Notes: a model not told the origin generated them from the sequence alone. Counted from the stretch's first letter, positions 5,327 through 12,550 are shown. The stretch: DNA of 12,718 nt from JBDRMN01 sp043812055 (GCA_043812055.1 JBDRMN010000060.1:1-12718); one strand, 5' to 3'. A program made the numbers and translations.

Positions 5327-6001
5327 ATGGGCCTCGAAGACCTCAATCCTCTCGACAACGAAGAAAGCGGCAGTAAGGCCACGGAAATTTCTGACGAAGT
5401 TTTTCGCGACCAAGTGAAGAAAGCCCAGAAAACTCAAAAGGCTTTGAAGAAGGCTGAAGGTAAGGCGCGGGCGAAGGATGATCGGCTGGCGAAAGTCATT
5501 GGCAAATTCCTGCAGACGCAGTCGAATACGGCCGTAATGTTGCTCATCTCTCGTTGTCTGGACCACAACATCCCGGCGGGGCTGATCCTCGGGATTTTGG
5601 CCCTGGTCGAACCCGAGGCGCAGAAAGAGTTTGAAGTCGTCCTAGGTGAATCCGCCCAGCTCCTCGAAGCGCCGCAGGTCGATAAACGCGAAATCGTGAA
5701 GGCGGGTGAATTCCCACCCCACATCAAACAAGCCACCGACGTCTGGGGTTTCGGCCTGCTTGAATTCGGCCTGACTCAACCAACCCGCCTGCTCGCCACA
5801 GCAGTCTCACCCGAGGGTGAACTCTTTCCCAGCCTCCTGAAGCTAACTAGCTTCATCCTGCGCGAATATCTGGAAAAGGAGAAGGTGGAAATCGAGTTCG
5901 CAAAAATTCAAACTTTCTCTGAGTTCATCCTGCAAGGAGTGCTCAAACGGATTAGTAAACAGATGGAGGAGACGAGGGAGCTGAAGGAAGAAGGGAATTA
6001 A
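5327..6001 (+). CDS. Conserved-looking hypothetical soluble protein
   Basis: 224 residues, no signal peptide and no clear membrane helix. An acidic, disordered N-terminus (1-24) is followed by a Lys/Ala-rich helix (about 25-60), a hydrophobic helical segment AVMLLISRCLDHNIPAGLIL (69-88), a middle part with VWGFGLLEFGL (about 139-149), and a long charged C-terminal helix. I do not recognise the family. The ATG follows the CCTAGAA heptad array directly, with no ribosome binding site. Its TAA stop overlaps the stop of the convergent minus-strand ORF by four bases. Codon use matches the neighbouring genes, so it appears to be a real, resident gene. Confidence 0.75.
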   Translation: MGLEDLNPLDNEESGSKATEISDEVFRDQVKKAQKTQKALKKAEGKARAKDDRLAKVIGKFLQTQSNTAVMLLISRCLDHNIPAGLILGILALVEPEAQKEFEVVLGESAQLLEAPQVDKREIVKAGEFPPHIKQATDVWGFGLLEFGLTQPTRLLATAVSPEGELFPSLLKLTSFILREYLEKEKVEIEFAKIQTFSEFILQGVLKRISKQMEETRELKEEGN

Positions 6002-6276
6002 TTTTCTTCAGGCTCTTCGAGAGAATCACTAATCCCGGCTTTCTTAAGAAGACGTTTGAGATCTCTTATTGTTTTTGGCCTGTGAGTTATAACTACTTTT
6101 GATTTTCCAGGCCCGACTTCCTCTTTTTTTCCAAGCGCGTATTGGTGATTAAGTCCAGCTGGCTGGTGATCCCGAGTCACAACAGCTCTTCTTATTAAAT
6201 CTACGAAAGTTTGTAAGATTTCGGCTCTCAATAGCCTTTTGGGACCGGGATGCCTGCTTTCTCCTTCTATTTGCAT
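5998..6276 (-). CDS. Small ORF of unknown function, possibly a truncated or frameshifted gene
   Basis: 92 residues from the only in-frame ATG; basic, with IRDLKRLLKKAGIS near the C-terminus. The family is not recognised. Codon choice differs from the neighbours: Arg is mostly AGA/AGG and Ile is often ATA, and the upstream DNA is A/T-rich. Both suggest a different origin. The frame stays open upstream to a TAA near 6411 with plausible residues (for example LEKDLFFCKPYNKF) but offers no ATG, GTG or TTG. In another frame, an ATG at 6394 follows AAGGG with 4-base spacing, the best ribosome site in the area, but that frame stops after 23 codons (at 6323). One frameshift would join the two. The stop overlaps the convergent gene's stop (5998-6001). 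Confidence 0.55.
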   Translation of the reverse strand: MQIEGESRHPGPKRLLRAEILQTFVDLIRRAVVTRDHQPAGLNHQYALGKKEEVGPGKSKVVITHRPKTIRDLKRLLKKAGISDSLEEPEEN

Positions 6277-6431
6277 TAGTCTTTTGATAAGAGCTCTTTG
6301 ATGTAAGAATTTATCAAATTTATTATAAGGTTTGCAAAAGAATAAATCTTTCTCTAAACTCCCCCGGCTCTTTACATTTAGGCGGAAAACGCATTGAGCC
6401 CTTACTTCTTAACCCGCCGCGATTAAATACG

Positions 6432-7790
6432 ATGGATAAATCTGACAAGTCCAGCAGCCCGATGGGCGCCCTTCTTGGAGAAGATCAAATTCCTTCCCCG
6501 CCAGTCCCCGGAAATCCTGTCACCGGTAAAGTAGTCAACATCCAAAACGGCCGGATTCTGGTCGAGATTGACGGAACCTATACCGGGATCATCTCCGGCC
6601 GTGAGACTGTCGATGGTTTCGACACGGCCAAGAAACTTTCCGTAGGCGACGAAGTGACCACTTATGTCGTGGAGGATGAAAACGACGAGGGCTACTACAT
6701 CCTCTCGCTCCGCAAAGCGGGTCGGGAAAGCGCCTGGGAGCGTCTCGCCAAAATGAAGGAGGCGAGCGAGGCTATCGAAGTATCGATCAAGGAAGCCAAC
6801 AAGGGCGGACTCATGACCGAATTCAGCGGAATTCGTGCCTTCATCCCCGTGAGTCAGCTGAGCCCTGAGCACTACCCCCGTGTCAGCGGCGCCAATTCGA
6901 ATGAGATTCTCTCGCGCCTGCAGAAGTACGTAGGCCAGAAATTTACCGTCCAAGTTCTCACCGCTGAACCCGGGGAAAACAAACTCATTTTCAGTGAAAA
7001 GGCGGGCCTGGCAGCGAAGCGGGAAGCGACGCTGAAGAAATTGAAGGTTGGTGACAAAGTCACCGGTAAAGTAACTGGTGTGGTTAATTTCGGAATCTTT
7101 ATTCTTTTCAATGAATGTCTGGAGGGTCTGGTGCACCTGAGTGAAATCGCCTGGGGCAAAGTGACTGACGCAGCCAACTACGCCCGAATTGGTGAGGAAA
7201 AAGAAGCCGTGGTGATCGGCATCGACACCGACAAGATTTCGCTTTCCGTCCGCCGCCTTACCCCCGACCCCTGGCTAAAGCTTGTCGAAAAATATTCCGT
7301 CGGTGACGAAGTCGAAGGCGAAGTCAGCAAGATCACCTCTTACGGAGCGCTGGTTGCTCTCGAAAAAGATCTGAACGGTCTACTGCACGCTTCCGAAATT
7401 TCCAAAGAAGGTGAAGGCGGTGAAACCGAAATCGATTTGGAAGTCGGTGACAAAGTCAAAGCCAAGATAATCGAGATCAGCCCAGGGGAGCACCGGATCG
7501 GTCTTTCGATCAAAGAATTGGGTGAGAAAGCTGTGAAAAAAGCGAAGTCAAAGTCGTCAGCGGCGAAGAAAGAAAAGCAAGAGGCGAAAGATGCTGACAA
7601 GGACAAAGAGAGTGGCAAGAAAAAAGAGGAGGAGGAAAATATTGAAAAGGATAAGGAGAATGATCAGAAAGAAGAGCAGGAAGCAAAGAAAGATGATAGT
7701 GAGAAAAAAGAAAAGAAGACTGCTAAAAAGACTACTGCCAAGAAAAAGACTGCGGCTAAGAAAGATAAGGAGGAACACAAGGAAGAATGA
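6432..7790 (+). CDS. rpsA: Four-S1-domain RNA-binding protein (ribosomal protein S1-like)
   Basis: 452 residues. Four OB-fold S1 domains at about 27-98, 110-188, 205-275 and 288-362. The third (VGDKVTGKVTGVVNFGIFI...EGLVHLSEIAW) and fourth (VGDEVEGEVSKITSYGALV...NGLLHASEIS) are textbook, and the first two are more divergent. Residues 363-452 form a Lys/Glu-rich, disordered tail ending in AKKTTAKKKTAAKK-like blocks. S1 proteins bind single-stranded mRNA and help load it on the 30S subunit. This is of interest here because most starts in the window lack a Shine-Dalgarno sequence. Four domains, against six in E. coli S1, is common in Gram-positive and candidate-phylum homologues. The ATG lacks a Shine-Dalgarno sequence. 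The symbol is by homology; another S1 protein elsewhere in the genome could hold the rpsA role. Confidence 0.88.
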   Translation: MDKSDKSSSPMGALLGEDQIPSPPVPGNPVTGKVVNIQNGRILVEIDGTYTGIISGRETVDGFDTAKKLSVGDEVTTYVVEDENDEGYYILSLRKAGRESAWERLAKMKEASEAIEVSIKEANKGGLMTEFSGIRAFIPVSQLSPEHYPRVSGANSNEILSRLQKYVGQKFTVQVLTAEPGENKLIFSEKAGLAAKREATLKKLKVGDKVTGKVTGVVNFGIFILFNECLEGLVHLSEIAWGKVTDAANYARIGEEKEAVVIGIDTDKISLSVRRLTPDPWLKLVEKYSVGDEVEGEVSKITSYGALVALEKDLNGLLHASEISKEGEGGETEIDLEVGDKVKAKIIEISPGEHRIGLSIKELGEKAVKKAKSKSSAAKKEKQEAKDADKDKESGKKKEEEENIEKDKENDQKEEQEAKKDDSEKKEKKTAKKTTAKKKTAAKKDKEEHKEE

Positions 7791-7797
7791 GATACAC

Positions 7798-7822
7798 TGG
7801 TTCGAAGTTGTACTTCGAACCA
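7798..7822 (+). terminator. Perfect 11-bp hairpin after the S1 gene
   Basis: TGGTTCGAAGT and ACTTCGAACCA form an 11-bp stem with a TGT loop, eight bases after the stop codon at 7788-7790. There is no U-tract, so it is either a non-canonical terminator or a 3'-end stabiliser. The right arm ACTTCGAACC occurs again at 7977-7986, so the left arm has two possible partners. Confidence 0.55.
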
Positions 7823-7936
7823 AAGTGCACTTATGACTCCAATATGTCGATCGTGGTTAGGGTAAGAAAGTGGATATTCTGCCCATATTCGACATGGATG
7901 TTTAGTACGGGTATTAGTGCATTTTAGGTTCCAAGT

Positions 7937-7975
7937 GTTCCGCTACGCCCCAACGGAACCCCTTTGGGGCGGAAC
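7937..7975. repeat. GC-rich stem-loop element
   Basis: GTTCCGC (7937-7943) pairs with GCGGAAC (7969-7975). Alternatively CGCCCC (7946-7951) pairs with GGGGCG (7966-7971), with GTTC/GAAC outside. A CGGAAC copy at 7954-7959 offers a third pairing. Several exclusive folds are possible. Confidence 0.5.
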
Positions 7976-7994
7976 AACTTCGAACCATTGCGAG

Positions 7995-8030
7995 TCTGAA
8001 ATTTGGGATTTATCTGGAATTTGGGATTTG
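7995..8030. repeat. 18-bp tandem duplication
   Basis: Two adjacent copies beginning TCTGAAATTTGGG and TCTGGAATTTGGG match at 16 of 18 positions. Inside, ATTTGGG, ATTTATC and ATTTGAA are heptads, so this belongs to the 7-bp array class with a 4-base slip. Confidence 0.6.
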
Positions 8031-8054
8031 AAATTATTACCTTGCTGTCTTCAC

Positions 8055-8083
8055 TTGACAACATCCATTTTTTAACGTAATCT
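8055..8083 (+). promoter_or_regulatory. Promoter of the metalloprotease gene
   Basis: TTGACA (8055-8060) is a perfect -35 box. The spacer is 17 bp, and TAATCT (8078-8083) keeps the three most conserved -10 positions. The expected start is near 8090, giving a leader of about 15 bases that includes AAAGG (8097-8101) just before the ATG at 8105. Confidence 0.6.
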
Positions 8084-8104
8084 TTCTCCCTTTTTTAAAG
8101 GCTC

Positions 8105-9076
8105 ATGTTCTACCGTTTGCTGTTACGTCTCTACGTAATCGCCCTCCTCCTGGTGCTCATCGCCATCGGGACCGACGCGGCGACTAACTTGTTTGGCGAA
8201 GAAAAGCTCTATCCCGTAGAGAATTTCGTTGGTGTCCGAGATGCCGAGCTAAGTCAGCCTGCGATACTGCGTAGCAAGCTTTCTGCTAACCCCTTTATCC
8301 CCGCCGGCCTTCCGGAAGTTCCGGAAGTTTCCCAACCGAATCTAGACGAAACAGCCGAGTTGGCTTACCGTTTCGATAAGCGTGGTTTTATCGTCGAAGT
8401 ATTCGCCAGTGAGCCGGGACCGCTGGATATTGACAAGGTCAATCACTGCAAAGCTAGCATCGAACAGACTCTTTCCGCCCTGCCTGTCGAACTGACTCAG
8501 ACCATTGAAAAATTCCGGCTTTTCTTTTCCCGGCGCAGTCCGCGAGGCCTGAGCAATAGCAGGACGGTTGAGCTCCGTTGCCTGAAACTTTCTGAGAGTG
8601 AAATCATTTCCGTATTGGTCCATGAATTGGGCCACAGCACTGATCTGGGTTATCTGCGCGGCAACAGCCTCGCCCCCAGTAAATTCAGTGACGGTCAGGT
8701 CAAGATTCCCGCGGATGATTCAAGTGTGCGTTTTTATCAGCTCAGCTGGCGTGATGAAGCTACTCAACGTTTCGTAGCGGATCGCAAAGATTTTGTTTCG
8801 GGCTACGCGATGAGTGATTGTTTCGAAGATTTCGCAGAAAGTTTTAATTTTTATGTTCTCCACGGCAAAGACTTCCGGGCACTCAAAAACGAAAGCTCAA
8901 CTCTTGAGAAAAAGTATGCTTTTTTGCGCGATGAGATTTTCTCCGGGATCGAATTCGAAAGTGAGCGGGTCACCCAAGCTGAGCAGCGGGTCTGGGATAC
9001 TACCCTCCTCCCTTTTGACCATGAAGAATTTTTTGCTCGCAGTAAGAATGAATACTTGGCTAATCTGGCCGAGTAG
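8105..9076 (+). CDS. Membrane-anchored HExxH zinc metalloprotease (putative)
   Basis: 323 residues. An N-terminal hydrophobic helix (about 5-24) forms a signal anchor or uncleaved signal peptide. A Pro-rich linker (60-80) follows, then the catalytic domain. VLVHELGHSTD holds the zinc motif HELGH (173-177, catalytic Glu174). Downstream, GYAMSDCFEDFAESFNFYV (233-251) supplies the likely third zinc ligand (Glu241 or Glu245), the arrangement of gluzincin-type peptidases and reminiscent of the anthrax-lethal-factor-like (ATLF) domain. The protein probably acts outside the membrane on an unknown substrate. The subfamily is my inference; the metallopeptidase call is better supported. This is the one gene with a consensus -35 box and a recognisable ribosome site (AAAGG, though only three bases from the ATG). 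Confidence 0.82.
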   Translation: MFYRLLLRLYVIALLLVLIAIGTDAATNLFGEEKLYPVENFVGVRDAELSQPAILRSKLSANPFIPAGLPEVPEVSQPNLDETAELAYRFDKRGFIVEVFASEPGPLDIDKVNHCKASIEQTLSALPVELTQTIEKFRLFFSRRSPRGLSNSRTVELRCLKLSESEIISVLVHELGHSTDLGYLRGNSLAPSKFSDGQVKIPADDSSVRFYQLSWRDEATQRFVADRKDFVSGYAMSDCFEDFAESFNFYVLHGKDFRALKNESSTLEKKYAFLRDEIFSGIEFESERVTQAEQRVWDTTLLPFDHEEFFARSKNEYLANLAE

Positions 9077-9077
9077 A

Positions 9078-9119
9078 GGTTCTAGGTGCTAGATTCTGGG
9101 GACTAGTGATTAAGTAAAG
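9078..9119. repeat. 7-bp periodic array after the metalloprotease gene
   Basis: Phased heptads GGTTCTA, GGTGCTA, GATTCTG, GGGACTA, GTGATTA and AGTAAAG. The array begins one base after the stop codon (9074-9076). The right half lies inside the 73-bp repeat. Confidence 0.7.
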
Positions 9120-9173
9120 GCAATTCATGAATTGCCTCAACAGGATAAAAAACCAGGAACCACACCCAAAGAC
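9101..9173. repeat. 73-bp direct repeat, copy 1
   Basis: Identical over all 73 bases to 12612-12684. It contains heptad units, a perfect 20-bp palindrome AGGCAATTCATGAATTGCCT (9118-9137), then an A-rich run and AACCAGGAACC. The two copies sit on either side of the ABC operon in the same orientation. Confidence 0.95.
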
Positions 9174-9191
9174 GTAATGACCTAAAGACCT
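9168..9191. repeat. 8-bp periodic array (AAAGACCT type)
   Basis: Three phased octamers: AAAGACGT, AATGACCT and AAAGACCT. They start inside the end of the 73-bp repeat and continue beyond it, the same unit as at 3444 and 4129. Confidence 0.65.
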
Positions 9192-9248
9192 GTCACAAAA
9201 AGAGCACCATCTTAATCCAGGCATGAAGTCTTTAGAAGTATTCCCGCC

Positions 9249-10895
9249 TCAGACAATCCTCTTCCGTGCCTGCCGGAGTGAGCGACGAACTAGACCGAAG
9301 ACTACGACGATCAGCGAAACCCCGATGATGTTTCCCCATTTGATGAGGTTCTTTTCGAGTTCGGTTAGTGCTCGCAAAGGTCGATCTGTGATCGCTTTCG
9401 AGCGAATCTCGATCAGCTCATTACCCAAAGTGAGTGAATCCAGCATATTAAAGAAAAACTGCAGATTGCCGGCGTACTGGCGAGTGTGAGCTGCCGCGAT
9501 AAAATCCGCATCCCCCACCACTACAAGCTTGCCCTCGTCTCCTCGCTGAGCAATCACGGCCAGCGGCACCGGTGTTTGCTTCTCACTAGAAATCTTAAAG
9601 TCTTGTTGGGGATCGAGCATGATCGGAACAACTTGAATATCAGCCGGATTAACTTCCACTTCTGCTTCGGCCGAACTTTGCCCCTCTTCCTCCGGAACTG
9701 GCTCCGGCTGGATAATCTGCTCCTCCATCAATCTGTAGTTTGCCGAACTCTCTGCCAGTGCCTCAACCGTAACCCCCTCCCGCTCACTGATTTTCAACGG
9801 AGAAGCCCACGGCAGCACTATTGTTTCCAGCTGCGCTGTGATTGGATGGCTTTTGTTTAAGTTGGTAACGAGGGGATAAAGTGGATACGGCAGTGAGAAA
9901 GTGGTGACGAAAAATCCGCTCTCCTGACGAAAGGGCACCTGCGCATGCGCAGCATCCGCTACAAGTTTAGGCTCTACTGCGAGACCCCACTCGTCCAGTA
10001 ATTCGGAGAAATCCTCTTCCAGTGGAGTAGCCAGCACGGCCCCCTCGGTTTGAACTCGGTCGAGTAAGAAAACAACGTTTTTGCCGCTTGCTACGAACTC
10101 TTTGATTTTTTCAATTTCAAGCTCTTCAAAATTCTTTTGCGGCCCGGCAATCACGAGCGTATCTACTCCAATCGGCTCTTCCGGATTGATCGCGTATTCA
10201 CTCACCCGGTAGTTCTTTTCGAGTTGCTCACGGAAGGCATAATCCGCCCGTGGATCTGGCTCGGCGGATTGTTGTTCCCGGGGAGCGAAGCGATGCTCTC
10301 CATGACCCCTGAGGAAACCGATTTCTTGTTCCTCTGTAGCTCCAATTTTGCGGATCAAGGTGGTAAGTTCGTACTCAAAAGTACCGAGATTTTCGACCAG
10401 GGGTAGAGTGGCATACCTCTCATAGCCTGCCAGAATATTTTGGGGATTGGGTTCAGCCAGTTCTTTTTCCCGCATCACCGCGAGTCCAAAGTAAACTCGG
10501 ACTACTTGTTTTTTATCTTTCTCCACCACCTGTAAAGTTAATGGTGGAATTTCCAAGGCCTGGGCCAGTCTCGCCGCTTCTCCGCCCTTGGCCGGATCCA
10601 AATACTCGATCTTGAGCTGACCTCCCGCAATTGCCGCATATTCATTCAGGCGGTCAACCAGGGACTGTCTGATTCCAACCGCTTGGGGCGGAACATTTTC
10701 GGAGGCAAAAACCTTCACCACGAGCGGTTCGGGCAGATCGTTAATTATCTGTTGAGTCGCTTGAGATAATGTGTAGATTTTTCCCTCTGTGAAATCCAGG
10801 CGAGCGTTTACGAAGCTCGAAAAAATATTCAGTGCGAACAAACCTGCGATAAGCAGCAGAGCTGTCGAGAGGCGGAGCCATTTATTTCCTAGCAT
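9249..10895 (-). CDS. GldG-like ABC transporter auxiliary protein
   Basis: 548 residues with a membrane helix at each end (about 12-28 and 519-536), so the large middle part lies outside the cytoplasm. Residues 30-100 match the GldG N-terminal region (LDFTEGKIYTLSQATQQII, then EPLVVKVFAS). Residues about 150-460 form the ABC_transp_aux-type domain, with EYELTTLIRKI, FLRGHGEHR (194-202) and VVVGDADFI (458-466). An acidic, low-complexity linker sits at 396-417. Such proteins accompany GldA/GldF-type ATPase and permease pairs in many bacteria, where they are thought to be periplasmic or extracytoplasmic partners of an export complex; the cargo is unknown. Translation starts inside the permease gene with a 14-base overlap, so it is coupled to it. 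Confidence 0.88.
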   Translation of the reverse strand: MLGNKWLRLSTALLLIAGLFALNIFSSFVNARLDFTEGKIYTLSQATQQIINDLPEPLVVKVFASENVPPQAVGIRQSLVDRLNEYAAIAGGQLKIEYLDPAKGGEAARLAQALEIPPLTLQVVEKDKKQVVRVYFGLAVMREKELAEPNPQNILAGYERYATLPLVENLGTFEYELTTLIRKIGATEEQEIGFLRGHGEHRFAPREQQSAEPDPRADYAFREQLEKNYRVSEYAINPEEPIGVDTLVIAGPQKNFEELEIEKIKEFVASGKNVVFLLDRVQTEGAVLATPLEEDFSELLDEWGLAVEPKLVADAAHAQVPFRQESGFFVTTFSLPYPLYPLVTNLNKSHPITAQLETIVLPWASPLKISEREGVTVEALAESSANYRLMEEQIIQPEPVPEEEGQSSAEAEVEVNPADIQVVPIMLDPQQDFKISSEKQTPVPLAVIAQRGDEGKLVVVGDADFIAAAHTRQYAGNLQFFFNMLDSLTLGNELIEIRSKAITDRPLRALTELEKNLIKWGNIIGVSLIVVVFGLVRRSLRQARKRIV

Positions 10896-11598
10896 CGAGA
10901 ATGCGATAATTTAGATAAAGAAAAAGAAGGATAAACGAGAGATAGTAAATCACATCCCTGGTGTCGATCACACCCCGGAGCATGGAAACATAGTGATTCC
11001 CCAGAGAGATGGATTCGAAAAGCTTCACCATGACGTTGGGCAAAGCAAAAGTGACGATACTATTACCGATGATAAAGAAGATGAAGGTAATTAGGATCGA
11101 GACAATAAAAGCTACGATTTGATTGGCAGTGATACTGCTGATGAAAAGTCCGAGGGCCAGATAAGCAGTCCCGAGCAACAAAGCTCCGACATACGACACC
11201 AGGGCCGTCCCCCAGTCGAGCGATCCGATCAGCGCAATCGAGAGGGGTAGGGTGAGAGTGAGGGTGAGGGCGAGAGTGAGGAAAATTAGGCTCGCAACGA
11301 ATTTACCCAGAACCGCCGTGCGTAGTGAGATTGAAGAGGTCAACAGGATTTCCACCGTTCCCTGTCGGTATTCCTCCGCCCAGACACGCATCGTGAGAGC
11401 GGGAATCAGGAAAAGAAAAATCCACGGCAAAATCCCGAAAAACCCGCGAATTTCAGCCTGATTGATGAGGAAAAATCCACGGAAGAAAAACCACATCGAA
11501 ATGGTCAGAAAACCAATCAGGAAAATATAGGCGATCGGCGAATTAAAGTAAAGCCGCAGTTCTTTTTTGACGAGAGCGAGAAGGGAATCTAAATTCAT
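10882..11598 (-). CDS. ABC-2 type permease (GldF-like)
   Basis: 238 residues, about six membrane helices (21-40, 53-71, 99-124, 134-155, 160-186, 215-232). The cytoplasmic segment WAEEYRQGTVEILLTS at 73-88 is the signature of this permease class, just before helix 3. It pairs with the ATPase upstream (three bases between stop and ATG) and overlaps the GldG-like gene downstream by 14 bases, so all three form one operon. Residues 107-116 (LTLALTLTLT) are encoded by a hexanucleotide repeat. The name GldF refers to homology only; there is no sign of gliding machinery. The substrate is unknown. Confidence 0.88.
   Translation of the reverse strand: MNLDSLLALVKKELRLYFNSPIAYIFLIGFLTISMWFFFRGFFLINQAEIRGFFGILPWIFLFLIPALTMRVWAEEYRQGTVEILLTSSISLRTAVLGKFVASLIFLTLALTLTLTLPLSIALIGSLDWGTALVSYVGALLLGTAYLALGLFISSITANQIVAFIVSILITFIFFIIGNSIVTFALPNVMVKLFESISLGNHYVSMLRGVIDTRDVIYYLSFILLFLYLNYRILDARK
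11251..11280 (-). repeat. In-frame hexanucleotide repeat in the permease gene
   Basis: Five 6-bp units on the plus strand: GGTGAG (twice), AGTGAG (twice) and GGCGAG. They encode alternating Leu and Thr/Ala (residues 107-116) within the third membrane helix. Confidence 0.6.
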
Positions 11599-11601
11599 GA
11601 T

Positions 11602-12525
11602 TTAATTGGTAAGGTCACGGAAGACTTCTTCCATTGTGCGTTTTTCCGAAGAAATTTCGAGTAGTTCCAGTTTTGCCGCAATCACCGCTCCACTGATTTC
11701 ACTTCGCAAGTCTACCTCAGCAGAAACGAGGAAGATCGAAGTACCTTGTTCTGCTCCGGGAACTTGTTTAAATTCTTTAGCCTCTTTGATTGCCTGCAAA
11801 GCTTTTTCCATCTTGCTAACCGGCCCTTTCACAATCACCCGCGTGACGTGACTGGCTCCCTCACCTTGCGCCAGCTCCGCCGGGGTTCCGCTGGCGACAA
11901 TCTCCCCTTCATTGATCACGATTACCCGACTACAGGTCGCCTCGACTTCCTGCATAATGTGCGTACTGAGAATCACGGTTTTCGCTCTACCCAGGCTTTT
12001 GATCAAATCACGAATCTCGATAATCTGATTGGGATCCAGCCCACTTGTCGGTTCATCCAGAATCAAAATCTCCGGATCGTGGATCAATGCTTGCGACAAA
12101 CCCAAACGCTGACGGTAACCCTTGGAAAGTTCGCTAACGTTGAAAGGAAGTTTCTCGGCCAAACCACAAGTCTCGGTGACCTTCCGGATTGCTTGTTCCA
12201 TTTCAGCTTTGGTGATTCCGTGAACTTTAGCAGAAAATTCGAGGTGTTCCCGCACACTCAGATCCGGATACAGCGGCGTATTTTCGGGTAGGTAACCAAT
12301 TTTTTGCTGAATCGCTTCGGTGCTCTCCTGCACATTCAAGTGGTCAATTACAACCTCACCGGCAGTCGGTTTCAAAAATCCGGTAATCACGCGCATTGCG
12401 GTGGTTTTACCGGCTCCGTTCGGACCTAGTAAACCGAGCACTTCAGATTGATCGACGTTGAAACTGATTCCCCGCAGTGCCCTGACTTCGCCGTACGATT
12501 TGTGGAGATCTTTTACTTCTATCAT
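11602..12525 (-). CDS. ABC transporter ATP-binding protein (GldA-like)
   Basis: 307 residues; the cytoplasmic ATPase of the export complex with the two genes downstream. Walker A GPNGAGKT at 34-41, signature LSKGY at 133-137, Walker B ILILDEPTSGLD at 153-164, D-loop at 161-164, and switch His189 in STHI. At the Q-loop the sequence is GYLPENTPLYP (77-87), with Glu81 where many ABC ATPases have Gln, as seen in GldA-type proteins. About 85 residues after the core (from about 220) form the C-terminal domain usual for this subfamily. It is the first gene of the operon, with the promoter at 12551-12579. The ATG has no Shine-Dalgarno sequence; the leader reads TTTTTTATTTAG. Confidence 0.93.
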   Translation of the reverse strand: MIEVKDLHKSYGEVRALRGISFNVDQSEVLGLLGPNGAGKTTAMRVITGFLKPTAGEVVIDHLNVQESTEAIQQKIGYLPENTPLYPDLSVREHLEFSAKVHGITKAEMEQAIRKVTETCGLAEKLPFNVSELSKGYRQRLGLSQALIHDPEILILDEPTSGLDPNQIIEIRDLIKSLGRAKTVILSTHIMQEVEATCSRVIVINEGEIVASGTPAELAQGEGASHVTRVIVKGPVSKMEKALQAIKEAKEFKQVPGAEQGTSIFLVSAEVDLRSEISGAVIAAKLELLEISSEKRTMEEVFRDLTN

Positions 12526-12550
12526 CTAAATAAAAAATGGACTGGCGAGA

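Larger units (their letters stand above)
7791..8104. other. 314-base gap: hairpins, tandem repeat and promoter
   Basis: No coding frame was found. From left to right it holds the hairpin at 7798-7822 and an unstructured stretch with repeated ATATGTCGA/ATATTCGACAT motifs (about 7842-7896). A GC-rich stem element follows at 7937-7975 and a second ACTTCGAACC at 7977-7986. The gap ends with an 18-bp tandem duplication (7995-8030) and a promoter (8055-8083) for the next gene. Transcription across it would yield a structured RNA, but no known RNA family is recognised. Confidence 0.5.

Noticed and set aside
6423..7136. 237-residue open frame on the minus strand
   Set aside because: Antisense to the S1 gene; no recognisable domain, and the S1 domains on the other strand are clear.
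7799..7821. GGTTCGAA resembling a tRNA T-arm
   Set aside because: It is part of a self-complementary 11-bp hairpin; no acceptor, D or anticodon arms can be placed around it on either strand.
7591..7836. Arg/Lys-rich 81-residue frame overlapping the S1 tail
   Set aside because: Its composition is a direct by-product of reading the purine-rich tail in another frame.
11746..12291. 181-residue open frame on the plus strand
   Set aside because: Antisense shadow of the ABC ATPase gene, whose motifs are intact.
9249..12525. Gliding motility function
   Set aside because: GldA/F/G-type ABC systems are widespread in non-gliding bacteria and no other gliding genes are visible.
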